A stretch of DNA of 35,817 bases from CAZPMT01 sp964587655. GTDB lineage: Bacteria; Hydrogenedentota; Hydrogenedentia; Hydrogenedentales; SLHB01. The DNA is taken from assembly GCA_964587655.1 (NCBI GenBank), contig CAZPMT010000044.1, forward strand, positions 1 to 35,817. The letters are read 5' to 3'. Under the pieces are notes generated by a model. That model had not been told where the DNA came from and did no database searches. It was given only the letters and a program-made list of their open reading frames with translations. This document shows, in pieces, positions 7,267-16,443 of the stretch (the stretch's first letter is position 1; every line of letters begins with the position of its first letter). The position numbers and the translations under genes were made by a program.

Positions 7267-9657
7267 TCAAAGGCCTTCACGTCGAGGAAAGAGTCTGAGG
7301 GAGAGAAACCACGCCACGAGGTATCCCAGGGCCGCGGCGATCAGAACAGTCGTGAAGCTGAACCATATCGCCAAGACGATTGCCAATACCGACCCAAGGA
7401 CGGTAGCGCCTCCGTTGACGGCCCACATCCACGGCACGGCCTCGCCGCCGTAGTCCGAGACGCGCCTTATCCCTGACGGGAACGGCATTCCCATAAACAG
7501 GCCCAACGGCGCGACCAAGGCTACCGCAACAAGGCCACGGATCCCCAGAGATGCGCCGAGCGCAAGCAGGATCATCTTAGGATAGAGAAACGCCGCCGCC
7601 AGGACCACTGCGATGAGCATTCCCAGACACCACGAAAGGCTGAGGCCGAGTTTTCCTTTGAGGCCGCTGCCGATTCCCGCGAACACGAGCAACGCCGCGA
7701 GCACTAATGCGAGAGAGCGCGAAGGATGTCCGAGGAGCAGCGCGAAACGCTGCATCAGCGCGATCTCGACGAAAATGAACGACACGCCGAGACAGGCGAA
7801 GTAGATCAGCCACGCGGCGAACGACTCGACACGGGGCGCTGCCCGCGCGAAGAGCGGCGCGAACATGAACACAAGCACGACGACCGCGGTGAACGCCAGG
7901 AGCGTCACAAGCGTGAACGATGGCCAGTGGCCGCGCAGAAACTGCCCCCCCGCGCGGTCCGCGAACACGCCCAACAACCGCGCCGGGCGATCGTAGTGGA
8001 AGAAAAACGGGCTGTCGTCGGCCACGGGCCGGACGTCGAACGGCAGCTCGCCGAGGTATGATATCTGGTCGCCGTTTTTCCGCCGCTCGACGTACGTGTG
8101 CATGATCTTCTGTTCTTCGGAAGTCCGGGAATCGGCGGAGACGGGATAGTACATAACGTTGCCATGCGCGGTGACGTTGCGGGCCAGCGCGGCGCGTTCG
8201 TCGTCGGAGAACGGGCTCCTGCGGACCAAGGTGGAACCACTGTCGTAGTGAAAGCTCATGAGGATGTTGTTCTCGGGATCCTGGATGCCAAGCTGCGCGA
8301 GCGCCTCGATGCACATGATGAACAATCGCGCGCGCTCCGGAGGCGGTCCCTGACGCGTGATACACAACATCCCGTCGTCCTTGAGGTGACTCACGTAGTC
8401 TTTGATCGCGTCCACCGTGTACAGGTAATTCTCTGAGAGCACGTAGGCGCCCGCACTCAACGCGGCGAACGTGTCGATGGCGTTGATCATGATGACGTCA
8501 TACTGATTGTTGCTTCGCCGAACGAAACTGCGGCCTTCCTCCGTCCACGGCTGCACGCCGGGTTGATACATCAGGCTCGCCGTATCGTCTCGGTAGTCCT
8601 TGAGGAGGAGCCGGGCCGTGGTCGGGTTAATCTCGACCGCGTCAATGTGTTTCGCGCCTGCGCGGAGCGCCGTGTAGACGTCGATTCCTCCTCCGACGCC
8701 GATAACGAGGACGCGCTCAGGCTGCTTGAGGAAAAGGTAAGGGGTGGCGTTCGCGGCCAATGCTTCGCGTTCGGGATCGAAGGGCGGGGCGGGAAGCTTC
8801 GGCGCTACGACCATCTTGGTCAGGGCGTCCCCATCGATGAACACGATTTTCTTTCCTGGATAGTCTTCGGAACAGGCGACGACGTCAATCCTGGAGATGG
8901 GATTCCATTCGACAAACTCGACGGCGTGCGCCGAATCAGGAAGGCTGTGGTAGATGTACTGTATGGCCTTGCCGGGTTCGGGCGTAATTGCCCTAGTGAT
9001 GCTGCCCGCAAAGCAAGAGAGCACTCCGAGCGGCAATAACGTGGCGACCGCAAGCAACCAGCTTGCTCCGGACTTGGGTTCGCTGAGAAACACAGGCAGC
9101 GCGAGCAGGCCCGCGGCGATCAGGGTGAGATTGACCGCTCCCAACGGCTGCATGCCGGCAAGGAACGCCAGGCAGCCGAGGCCCGCTCCGACAAGATCGG
9201 CGAAGTACAGCGTGTGCATGTGGCGGGCGTTGTCGCGGAAAACAATGCCGAGGATCCATCCCGCGAAGAAATACGGGAAGACCGCCACGAGGTAGGTGGC
9301 AAGAAGTTTGAACGTCTGCGGCAGGCTCACGAAAAGATAGAACGCGCTGAACCAGTTGAGCGACGGCAGCAGGAGCGATGAGACAATAGTCGCGACAACA
9401 AAACCAACGGCGGCGTTTCTCAGGGAGAGGACGCGGGAAAGCAGCGTGTTCGGACCCAATGACAACCAGGTGCCACTGATGCCGAAACCGAGCAGCGCGA
9501 TCGAGATGATGAAGTAGACGAAATGATTCCAGAAGACGACGCTGTAGATACGGGTTTGCACCAATTGCAGCAGCAGCACCGACAATGAAACGCTGAACGC
9601 GATTGCAATGGGCCGGAGAAGTCCTCGGTTTGCGACGTTTTCAGGGCTGCCGTTCAC
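7267..9657 (-). CDS. Polytopic spermidine synthase-like membrane protein
   Basis: This 796-aa protein has a hydrophobic N-terminal half (about residues 14-220, several membrane helices), a central Rossmann methyltransferase-like domain (about 250-540) and a second membrane region (about 580-790). The central domain has the nucleotide-binding motif G320-V-G-G-G324 and an acidic strand end (VEINP, E342), as in spermidine synthases. The position of the catalytic Asp in SpeE (..SDCTD..) reads INAID here, so N392 replaces it while D395 is kept. Polyamine synthesis is therefore doubtful. Such membrane-fused SpeE-like proteins are common in planctomycetes and deltaproteobacteria and have no assigned role. 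The start is GTG at 9657, with GAGGA about 12 nt upstream and a promoter at 9697-9726. Confidence 0.8.
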   Translation of the reverse strand: MNGSPENVANRGLLRPIAIAFSVSLSVLLLQLVQTRIYSVVFWNHFVYFIISIALLGFGISGTWLSLGPNTLLSRVLSLRNAAVGFVVATIVSSLLLPSLNWFSAFYLFVSLPQTFKLLATYLVAVFPYFFAGWILGIVFRDNARHMHTLYFADLVGAGLGCLAFLAGMQPLGAVNLTLIAAGLLALPVFLSEPKSGASWLLAVATLLPLGVLSCFAGSITRAITPEPGKAIQYIYHSLPDSAHAVEFVEWNPISRIDVVACSEDYPGKKIVFIDGDALTKMVVAPKLPAPPFDPEREALAANATPYLFLKQPERVLVIGVGGGIDVYTALRAGAKHIDAVEINPTTARLLLKDYRDDTASLMYQPGVQPWTEEGRSFVRRSNNQYDVIMINAIDTFAALSAGAYVLSENYLYTVDAIKDYVSHLKDDGMLCITRQGPPPERARLFIMCIEALAQLGIQDPENNILMSFHYDSGSTLVRRSPFSDDERAALARNVTAHGNVMYYPVSADSRTSEEQKIMHTYVERRKNGDQISYLGELPFDVRPVADDSPFFFHYDRPARLLGVFADRAGGQFLRGHWPSFTLVTLLAFTAVVVLVFMFAPLFARAAPRVESFAAWLIYFACLGVSFIFVEIALMQRFALLLGHPSRSLALVLAALLVFAGIGSGLKGKLGLSLSWCLGMLIAVVLAAAFLYPKMILLALGASLGIRGLVAVALVAPLGLFMGMPFPSGIRRVSDYGGEAVPWMWAVNGGATVLGSVLAIVLAIWFSFTTVLIAAALGYLVAWFLSLRLFPRREGL

Positions 9658-9696
9658 GAGTATACTTAATCCTCAATTTGCCCCTCAAGTCGTGCG

Positions 9697-9726
9697 AGTA
9701 TATAGGAGACGGATTCTCCGCGACAA
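9697..9726 (-). promoter_or_regulatory. Sigma70-like promoter of the spermidine synthase-like gene
   Basis: On the minus strand, TTGTCG (9721-9726) and TATACT (9697-9702) are separated by 18 nt. Transcription would start near 9690, giving a leader of about 30 nt before the GTG at 9657. Confidence 0.5.
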
Positions 9727-9731
9727 ACGCT

Positions 9732-9750
9732 CCGGCTTATGGAAGCCCGG
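9732..9750 (-). terminator. Weak hairpin downstream of the PRPP synthetase gene
   Basis: CCGGCTT and AAGCCCGG can pair with one bulged base around an ATGG loop, 12-30 nt past the prs stop. The U-tract is poor on the minus strand (AGCGTTTG), so it is at best a weak terminator. Confidence 0.25.
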
Positions 9751-9762
9751 ATTAGCTGTAAC

Positions 9763-10935
9763 TCAATTGGTGACGCGCCAGCGCGGATTCTTGCTGGACA
9801 TGTCCACGGTGTAGAGGGGCGGGACAAGGTGGTTATTGCTGCGTTCGAGAAACTCGAGAACGTAGCGCGATATCCACTTCTCGAGCTTCAGCACGGTCAT
9901 CTTCCGGCGGAGACGGCCTTGCATGTCGCGATTGAGAATGCAGGGAATGGTGTTGGTCGTGACAATTTCATCGAGCACGGGGTTGTGGAGATTCTCGCGC
10001 ACTTCCGAGGAGGAGTAGAAGTGCGTGACGAAGAAGACTACGCGCCCGGCCCCGGCTTCCTTGATGAGTCTGCAACACTCCTTGATGGTTCCGCCGGTGC
10101 GGACCATATCGTCGAACACTATCACGTCGCGCCCGGCGATCGCGTCGACGGGACTGGGCGATTCGTCATCGACGAAGCTCGATACGTCGCGCTCGCCGGT
10201 GCGATGCTTGGCGATGTAGAGAAGACCGGCGCCCGGCGCGGCGAGTTTCCCATAAACGTCCTTTACGAACTCGCGCGCCCCGCGGTCCGGTGCGCACATG
10301 AGGAGTCCCTTTCCGGAATGCAGGCTGGGGGCCACCGTCGAGTTGCGGATGTAATCCGCGAACACCTCCGCCGGACTCAGGTTCTTGAATCCGTCGCGCA
10401 TCTGGGGCTTGAAGAGGCGCTGCACGGACGTCGAGTGGTTGTGGACCGTGATGACCGCATCGATGCCGGAGAGGGCGAGTGATTGAGCGTACAGCATGCT
10501 CGTGAACGGCTGGCCGTCAAACTTCTTGTAGTCCGATATGTCCCGTTCGCGGTCGATCTGTCCGTGATCGGGCCTTGGCCCGCGATCCTGTGCGCTGAAG
10601 AATAGGTCGGGTTCGACGAGCAGGACCCTCTCGGCGCCGTTGTCTTTCGCACTGCGCGCAATGAGCATGTTCCGCCACGCGAGCTCGTTGCGCGAGTTTT
10701 GGCTGGAGCCGGTCGAGACCACGACCACAATGGTGTCGCGCAGTCTGTGTCCGATATCATCGAGATCCCTTTCGCTGCTGATGAACCGAGGGCAGAACTC
10801 GGAGTTCGCGAACGTCTTCAGCGACATGAGATCGGCGATATCCGTCTCCTGCCGGCAGAACGCGCCGACGTCGATCGCAAACGGATCGTCGGACTCCGTA
10901 CCGACGATGAGAATCTTCTTCCCTGCCGCGTTCAT
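9763..10935 (-). CDS. prs: Divergent ribose-phosphate pyrophosphokinase (PRPP synthetase)
   Basis: This 390-aa protein matches the PRPP synthetase family, which makes PRPP from ribose 5-phosphate and ATP for nucleotide, His and Trp synthesis. The PRPP-binding loop is clear: VIVFDDMVRTGGTI (271-284, D275/D276). An upstream QDRGPR (116-121) replaces the usual arginine-rich flexible loop. The metal-binding 'DLH' of classical enzymes reads VHNHS here (164-168). It is also longer than usual Prs (about 315 aa), with an insert near residues 119-140 and a C-terminal extension. It belongs to a divergent long class. The ATG at 10935 has GGAGG 8 nt upstream; the open frame up to 11199 runs inside rhaA and is not used. 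The rhaA stop lies 14 nt upstream, so the two are probably co-transcribed. Confidence 0.85.
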   Translation of the reverse strand: MNAAGKKILIVGTESDDPFAIDVGAFCRQETDIADLMSLKTFANSEFCPRFISSERDLDDIGHRLRDTIVVVVSTGSSQNSRNELAWRNMLIARSAKDNGAERVLLVEPDLFFSAQDRGPRPDHGQIDRERDISDYKKFDGQPFTSMLYAQSLALSGIDAVITVHNHSTSVQRLFKPQMRDGFKNLSPAEVFADYIRNSTVAPSLHSGKGLLMCAPDRGAREFVKDVYGKLAAPGAGLLYIAKHRTGERDVSSFVDDESPSPVDAIAGRDVIVFDDMVRTGGTIKECCRLIKEAGAGRVVFFVTHFYSSSEVRENLHNPVLDEIVTTNTIPCILNRDMQGRLRRKMTVLKLEKWISRYVLEFLERSNNHLVPPLYTVDMSSKNPRWRVTN

Positions 10936-10949
10936 AGCAGCGACCTCCG

Positions 10950-12227
10950 TTACTGACGTTTCGACAGGACGTCGTTCTCGTACCGGACAACGTCGTTCAG
11001 CCATGCCGCGCCCACTGGCGCGCCTTGCTTCATGCAGTAGTAGTCCCACACGGCGCCGAAGGGGAGCGTCTTCAATTCCTCGAGCAGGGCGAGGCGTGCC
11101 GTGTAGTTGCCCTCCTTCTCCAGTTGGCGCAGTCGATCCGCCGGTTCGAGCAGGGCCAAGAGGAGCGCCTTGATCATGGCGCGCGTTCCGATAACCCATG
11201 CGGCGATTCGATTGATGCTGGCATCGAAGAAATCAAGCCCTATGTGGATACGATCGATGAATCCGTGCCGCACGATCTCCTCCGCCGTGGCCCGCAAATC
11301 GTCGGATAAGATCACCACGTGATCGCTGTCCCACCGGATGCCTCGGCTCACATGCAGCAGGAGTTCATCGACGTACAGCATGATCGAGCTGATCTTGTCG
11401 GCAATCGTTTCCGTGGGATGGAAATGCCCCGCATCGAGCGTGAGCAACTTTCCGCTCTTCACGGCATAGCAGAGATAGAATTCGTGCGACCCGACGACGT
11501 AGCTCTCCGAGCCGATTCCGAAGAGCTTGCTTTCGACGGCATCGAGGTTGTATTTCGGGTCGATCTTTTCAGCAAAGACGGCGTCGAGGGATTCGCGAAG
11601 AAGCTCGCGCGGAGTCTTGCGGTCGACGGGGACATCCTTCATGCCATCCGGGATCCATATGTTTGTCACGCACGTCTTGCCGAGGGCGCGGCCGAACGCC
11701 TCGCCAATCTTGCGCGACGCGATGCAATGCTCGACCCAAAACTTCCGCACGTTCGGATCATAGTCGGAAAGAGTGAACCCGCTCTCGGCCATGGGATGCG
11801 CAAAACAGGTTGGATTGAAGTCCACGCCGAGACCCTGCGCCTTGGCCCAATCGATCCAGTTCTTGAAATGATCGGGAGTCAGTTCGTTTCGGTCGACTTT
11901 CTTGCCGCCGGTCTCGGCATACATTGCATGCAGATTGACGCGGTGCCTGCCAGGGATGAGCGCGAGGGCCTTCTCGATATCCTGACGCAGCTCATTGGCC
12001 GTGCGCGCCTTGCCAGGGTAATTGCCCGTGGCTTGTATACCGCCGCTCGAAACCGCTTCCCCGCGCTCAAAACCGCCTACGTCGTCGCCCTGCCAGCAAT
12101 GGAGAGAGATGGCGATCCGGGCAAGCCGATCCATGATCCGATCTGTGTCGACTCCGTAAAGGGCGTACATCTCCTTCGCGAATGCATATCCTGTTTCGAC
12201 TTGCCGGTCTTGTACCCGAGGGTGCAT
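10950..12227 (-). CDS. rhaA: L-rhamnose isomerase
   Basis: This 425-aa protein matches catabolic L-rhamnose isomerase (about 420 aa) along its whole length. It converts L-rhamnose to L-rhamnulose with divalent metals in a TIM barrel. Recognisable blocks are SLHCWQGDDVGGFE (41-54), TGNYPGKART (67-76), LDAGHFHPTE (264-273, metal-site His) and RWDSDHVV (298-305). The ATG at 12227 has GGAG 7 nt upstream, and a TATAAT -10 lies at 12290-12295. No rhamnulokinase or aldolase gene is in the window; instead a PRPP synthetase gene follows by 14 nt. The gene fits use of rhamnose-containing polysaccharides, in line with the secreted glycosidase-type proteins nearby. Confidence 0.95.
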   Translation of the reverse strand: MHPRVQDRQVETGYAFAKEMYALYGVDTDRIMDRLARIAISLHCWQGDDVGGFERGEAVSSGGIQATGNYPGKARTANELRQDIEKALALIPGRHRVNLHAMYAETGGKKVDRNELTPDHFKNWIDWAKAQGLGVDFNPTCFAHPMAESGFTLSDYDPNVRKFWVEHCIASRKIGEAFGRALGKTCVTNIWIPDGMKDVPVDRKTPRELLRESLDAVFAEKIDPKYNLDAVESKLFGIGSESYVVGSHEFYLCYAVKSGKLLTLDAGHFHPTETIADKISSIMLYVDELLLHVSRGIRWDSDHVVILSDDLRATAEEIVRHGFIDRIHIGLDFFDASINRIAAWVIGTRAMIKALLLALLEPADRLRQLEKEGNYTARLALLEELKTLPFGAVWDYYCMKQGAPVGAAWLNDVVRYENDVLSKRQ

Positions 12228-12289
12228 GCTGCTTCTCCGTCGTGGCGGGCTTCACTTCGCCGGAACCGTTCTCGGGTTCGAGGCTAGAC

Positions 12290-12295
12290 ATTATA
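12290..12295 (-). promoter_or_regulatory. Consensus -10 box upstream of rhaA
   Basis: TATAAT on the minus strand lies about 63 nt upstream of the rhaA ATG. The best TTG-type -35 (TTGATT, near 12316-12321) is 20 nt away, longer than usual, which would suit activator control. A rhamnose-responsive regulator cannot be named from this window. Confidence 0.4.
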
Positions 12296-12357
12296 AACCA
12301 CAGGCGGCAGGCCCGAATCAAGGGCGCGGCCTACAACTGCGTCCGTGGTCTGCTTTA

Positions 12358-12366
12358 TGCTATACT
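12358..12366 (+). promoter_or_regulatory. Extended -10 promoter upstream of thiC
   Basis: TGCTATACT has a TGn extension and a good -10 hexamer, but no clear -35. It would start transcription about 95 nt before thiC. The leader lacks the conserved cores of a TPP riboswitch. Confidence 0.4.
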
Positions 12367-12466
12367 GCTTCACAGGTCCTGCGGCTCGACGATTAGGAAA
12401 TCCTTTCAGCACCATTCCGCAGCCCGCGGTTGTCCTTCGACAATTGCGGGCCTGGAGATATCTCGG

Positions 12467-14329
12467 ATGTCCACACACTCGGAGGACTTGAAGGTCCTCG
12501 ATTGGGAAAAACGCCTGGGTTCGTTCCACGGTCCTTATCCGGGTTCTCGGAAGATCTACGTCCCGGGCTCGAGGGGGTCAATTCGCGTGCCCATGAGGGA
12601 GGTGGTGCAGACCCCGACCAAGGCGCATGACGATTCCGGGGCCGCGATTGACCTGCCGAATCCACCCATAACTCTGTACGACACTTCGGGCCTGTATACG
12701 GACGCCGATGCCGCGGTTGATATCCGGAAAGGCCTGCCGCCGTTGCGACTCGACTGGATCCGCGAACGCGGCGATACGGTCGAACTCGATGAGCCGACCT
12801 CACCGTATGCGCGCACGCGTCAGACCGATCTCTCCTTGGAACCGGTGCGATTCGAGCGCGTCCGCAAGGTCCTGCGCGCCCGTACCGGCGCCCGCGTGAC
12901 GCAGATGCACTATGCCCGCCGGGGCGTTATCACGCCGGAAATGGAATTTGTCGCGATACGTGAAAACATGCGGCTCGATGAGACGCTGGATGCGCTCAAG
13001 AAGCAGCACCCGGGGCACAACTGGGGCGCCGGCACGCCCCATACCACCACCCCGGAGTTCGTTCGCGACGAAGTGGCGCGGGGTCGCGCGATCATCCCCG
13101 CGAATATCAACCACCCGGAACTCGAACCGATGATCATCGGCCGGAATTTCCTGGTGAAGATCAACGCGAACGTCGGCAACTCGGCCGTCACGGGATTGAT
13201 CGAGGATGAGGTCGACAAAATGGTCTGGGCCATTCGCTGGGGCGCGGATACGGTTATGGACCTGTCGACGGGTGAGAATATCCACGAAACGCGCGAGTGG
13301 ATCATACGCAACTCTCCGGTTCCCATCGGAACCGTACCGCTGTATCAGGCCCTCGAGAAAGTGAGCGCGCCTGAGGAGTTGACCTGGGAGATATACCGCG
13401 ACACGTTGATCGAGCAAGCCGAACAGGGCGTCGATTACTTCACGATACACGCGGGCGTGCTGCTGCGGTTCATACCCTTGACGGTGAACCGGCTCACGGG
13501 GATCGTGAGCCGGGGCGGCTCGATCATGGCCAAGTGGTGCTTGGCGCACCATGAGGAAAACTTCCTGTACACCCACTGGGACGAGATCTGCGAGATCATG
13601 GCCGCTTACGACGCGGCCTTTTCGATTGGGGACGGGTTGCGCGCCGGCTCGATCGCGGACGCGAACGACGAAGCCCAGTTTGCCGAGCTCGAAGTACAGG
13701 GTGAATTGACGCGCCGTGCGTGGAACCACGATGTCCAGGTTATGAACGAAGGCCCCGGACACGTTCCGCTCCACATGATCAAAGAGAACGTCGAGAAGCA
13801 GCTTGCCTGGTGTCACGAGGCGCCATTCTACCCCTGGGGGCCCCGTGCACCGGACGCGCCCGGGCGCTTTGACCATATAAACTCGGGGATTGGCGGCGGG
13901 CTATTCGGCTGGTCGGGCGTGTCGATGATCTGCTACGTCCCCCCGAAGGAGCACCTCGGCCTTCCTGACCGCAACGACGTGCGCGATGGCGTCATTGCGC
14001 ACAAGATCGCCGCGCACGCCGCGGACATCGCGAAGGGTCATCCCGGCGCGCAGGTCCGCGATAACGCGATGAGTCTCGCGCGCGCCGAGTTCCGTTGGGG
14101 GGATCAGTTCAACCTGTGCCTCGATCCTGAACGCGCGCTGGCCTACCACGACAGGACGTTGCCCGAACACGGCGAGAAGGTCGCGCACTTCTGCTCGATG
14201 TGCGGCCCGAAGTTTTGCGCCATGGAAACTACAAGACAGGTCCGGGAACTCGCCTTGCGCGAGAACGGCATGCAGGAGCGAGCCAGAGCGTTTCGCGAGC
14301 AAGGCGGCGAGATCTACCTGAAAGAGTAA
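12467..14329 (+). CDS. thiC: Phosphomethylpyrimidine synthase ThiC
   Basis: This 620-aa radical-SAM enzyme converts 5-aminoimidazole ribotide to HMP phosphate for thiamine synthesis. The C-terminal cluster motif C576-x2-C579-x4-C584 (CSMCGPKFC) is present. So are the standard internal blocks: YDTSGLYTD, TQMHYARRG, NINHPELEPMIIGRNFLVKI-type and MNEGPGHVPLHMI. The length is normal for long-form bacterial ThiC with the N-terminal domain. I chose the ATG at 12467, which has GGAG about 9-10 nt upstream; the longer open frame to 12182 crosses the divergent promoter region. No other thiamine genes are in the window. The glycosidase-like gene follows by 14 nt and may share the transcript. Confidence 0.97.
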   Translation: MSTHSEDLKVLDWEKRLGSFHGPYPGSRKIYVPGSRGSIRVPMREVVQTPTKAHDDSGAAIDLPNPPITLYDTSGLYTDADAAVDIRKGLPPLRLDWIRERGDTVELDEPTSPYARTRQTDLSLEPVRFERVRKVLRARTGARVTQMHYARRGVITPEMEFVAIRENMRLDETLDALKKQHPGHNWGAGTPHTTTPEFVRDEVARGRAIIPANINHPELEPMIIGRNFLVKINANVGNSAVTGLIEDEVDKMVWAIRWGADTVMDLSTGENIHETREWIIRNSPVPIGTVPLYQALEKVSAPEELTWEIYRDTLIEQAEQGVDYFTIHAGVLLRFIPLTVNRLTGIVSRGGSIMAKWCLAHHEENFLYTHWDEICEIMAAYDAAFSIGDGLRAGSIADANDEAQFAELEVQGELTRRAWNHDVQVMNEGPGHVPLHMIKENVEKQLAWCHEAPFYPWGPRAPDAPGRFDHINSGIGGGLFGWSGVSMICYVPPKEHLGLPDRNDVRDGVIAHKIAAHAADIAKGHPGAQVRDNAMSLARAEFRWGDQFNLCLDPERALAYHDRTLPEHGEKVAHFCSMCGPKFCAMETTRQVRELALRENGMQERARAFREQGGEIYLKE

Positions 14330-14343
14330 GGGGAGATTGAAAG

Positions 14344-16386
14344 ATGCATTTCCAGCACAAGATCAACATGTGTTTTCTGTTCAGCATGTCTCTCACCGCG
14401 GCCTGTTGTCTTCCTGCGCAGGGTGCTGAACAGACGAAAGCACCTGATGAGACATACAAGGGTGAATATGTAGTGACGGATTTCGGCGATGATGCCGGTT
14501 TCGCTTGCGGTCCAAACGCGACGCTAAAGAGCGGCGTTTGGGATGCCGACCTTCAAGCAATGGATTCCGCTCATTTGTCGCACTCACTCTCGCTGTTCGG
14601 GAAACCGGTTCAGTTCGTACTTGCAGTCAAGGGTGGGGCGCCGGGGAACGTGTTGCGCGTAAGTATCGGCTCCCATTTCCAGACCTTTGAACGCGTCATC
14701 GGGGCCCTCGACGGCGGCGAGAAAGAATTCTCGTTCGGGCCGCCGCCTGAGGGCTGGATCCACAGCGGCGCCGCGGAAGACAACATCACCCTTCCGTTAC
14801 GCATTACTGCCGTGACACTTGAGCGCGGCAGCGGTCCCGCGGCGCCGACGCGCGTGGGGTTGAAGGCTCTGAGATGCACCACCGAGATCCAATATGGCCG
14901 CGCGGTCACGCTTTTTTCCGAATTGAAGGAGTCGGGCGTTTCGTCTGACACGCGCACCTTTTCCGCGGTGTGCACCGCGTGGAACCTTCTGGACAAGGAT
15001 GCCGCCGGGGACCTCACGATGACCGTGCGTGACTGGGACGATAACGTGCTCCATGAGCGGTCCGAGTTGTGGACGCTCCCCGCCGGTGGACGCCGTTCGT
15101 CCGTAAAGTGGGACGCCTCCGTACCGGGAACTCTGAATTTTGCGGAGGCCGAGTTCCGTTTCAAGGCCGACGGCCTGCACGAGACCGCGTCGCGCGCGGG
15201 TTACACGAAATCGATCTATGATCCGGGAGATGCGACGCTGCGTCCGGAATCCCCGTGGGGCATGGGCGTCTACCTGTATCGTTACCCGCACAACCCCGAC
15301 GGACATGCCCTGATGGATCGAGGCGCCGCGCTCGCGCAGGCGGCAGGCGTGAAGTGGACGCGCGAGGAGTTCAGTTGGGCGGCCATGGAGCCAAAGCAGG
15401 GCCAGTTCGATTTCAGCTTCTACGACGTCGTGGTGGATACGGCGCGCAGGCACGGCATAAGCGTCTACGGTCTGCTCGCCTATTGGACCGACTGGACGAA
15501 GCCGTACACGGAACAGGGCATCGACGATTTCGCGCGATGGGCCCGCGCGACGGTGCATCATTTCAAGGATCGCGTCAAACATTGGGAGATCTACAACGAG
15601 CCGAACATCTTTTTCTGGGAGGGGCCTAAGGAGCTGTATCCGCTGCTTGTCAAGAAGTGTTATGCGGCGATCAAGGAAGAAGATCCCGAGGCCCAGGTGC
15701 TTGCGATATCCACGGCAGGCATCGAACGCAAGTTCATTGCGCGAGTACTGGAGGCCGGCGCCCCGTTCGACGTGCTCACGGTCCATCCGTACCGGCCTCG
15801 TCTCGTCGACAAGGGTTTCATGAAGGAGTTGCAGGACGTTGCGGCATTGGTTGGCGGGAAGCCCGTGTGGATCACGGAGATGGGGTGGAGCACGCAGATC
15901 GGCTCCACCGACGAGCGTAAGCAGGCGCAGTTGCTGGCGCGGTCCTATCTCTGCGCGGTCGCCTCGGGCGCGTGTCAGAACATGAGTTGGTACGACCTCC
16001 GGAACGACGGCAACGACCCGTTCGATTTCGAGTCCAACTTCGGCGTTCTCCGCAACGACTTCGCCCCGAAGCCTGCCTACCGCGCGCTGGCGACCGTGTG
16101 CCGCACATTGGCCTCTGGCGCGCCCTCGCGCGTGAACAAGCTTGAGGAAGACGGCGTATTCATTTTCAGGATGGGCGGCGCGACGGCGGTATGGACGGCG
16201 GACAAGAATGTGTCAATCCGGTGTTCCGTGAGCGACGGAGTCGTTCGCGCGCTGAACCTGATGGGCGAGGAGATCAAACTCGGAGAGAAAAACGAGAAGC
16301 GTTTCGAGGTACGCCTCCGCGCGGGATGCCCGATATTCTTGATCGGGGAAAAGGTCCGGGTTCGCAAGATCGAGAAGACACCATGA
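14344..16386 (+). CDS. Secreted clan-A glycoside hydrolase-like protein (GH39/GH5-type barrel)
   Basis: This 680-aa protein has a signal peptide (about residues 1-28, ending PAQGAEQ), a beta-rich N-terminal region (about 40-290) and a TIM-barrel domain (about 305-590). The barrel carries the two clan-A carboxylates: acid/base E419 in WEIYNEPN and nucleophile E512 in VWITEMGWS. This pairing and spacing fit GH39-, GH5- or GH53-like retaining glycosidases. The substrate cannot be assigned. The C-terminal stretch (about 595-680) looks like a small beta domain. The ATG at 14344 has AGGGGAG upstream and lies only 14 nt after thiC. It is probably exported and acts on a plant or algal polysaccharide. 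Confidence 0.8.
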   Translation: MHFQHKINMCFLFSMSLTAACCLPAQGAEQTKAPDETYKGEYVVTDFGDDAGFACGPNATLKSGVWDADLQAMDSAHLSHSLSLFGKPVQFVLAVKGGAPGNVLRVSIGSHFQTFERVIGALDGGEKEFSFGPPPEGWIHSGAAEDNITLPLRITAVTLERGSGPAAPTRVGLKALRCTTEIQYGRAVTLFSELKESGVSSDTRTFSAVCTAWNLLDKDAAGDLTMTVRDWDDNVLHERSELWTLPAGGRRSSVKWDASVPGTLNFAEAEFRFKADGLHETASRAGYTKSIYDPGDATLRPESPWGMGVYLYRYPHNPDGHALMDRGAALAQAAGVKWTREEFSWAAMEPKQGQFDFSFYDVVVDTARRHGISVYGLLAYWTDWTKPYTEQGIDDFARWARATVHHFKDRVKHWEIYNEPNIFFWEGPKELYPLLVKKCYAAIKEEDPEAQVLAISTAGIERKFIARVLEAGAPFDVLTVHPYRPRLVDKGFMKELQDVAALVGGKPVWITEMGWSTQIGSTDERKQAQLLARSYLCAVASGACQNMSWYDLRNDGNDPFDFESNFGVLRNDFAPKPAYRALATVCRTLASGAPSRVNKLEEDGVFIFRMGGATAVWTADKNVSIRCSVSDGVVRALNLMGEEIKLGEKNEKRFEVRLRAGCPIFLIGEKVRVRKIEKTP

Positions 16387-16443
16387 GTCGCGTGCATTCC
16401 GCCTTCGACAGGCCCATGTATGCCCCACAAAGGAGAAAACATA

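Noticed and set aside
12228..12466. TPP riboswitch before thiC
   Set aside because: The conserved CUGAGA and ACCUGAUC-type cores are absent; only a short TTGTC/GACAA hairpin is seen.
12800..13876. 358-aa antisense frame inside thiC
   Set aside because: ThiC is certain on the plus strand; the antisense translation shows no family pattern.
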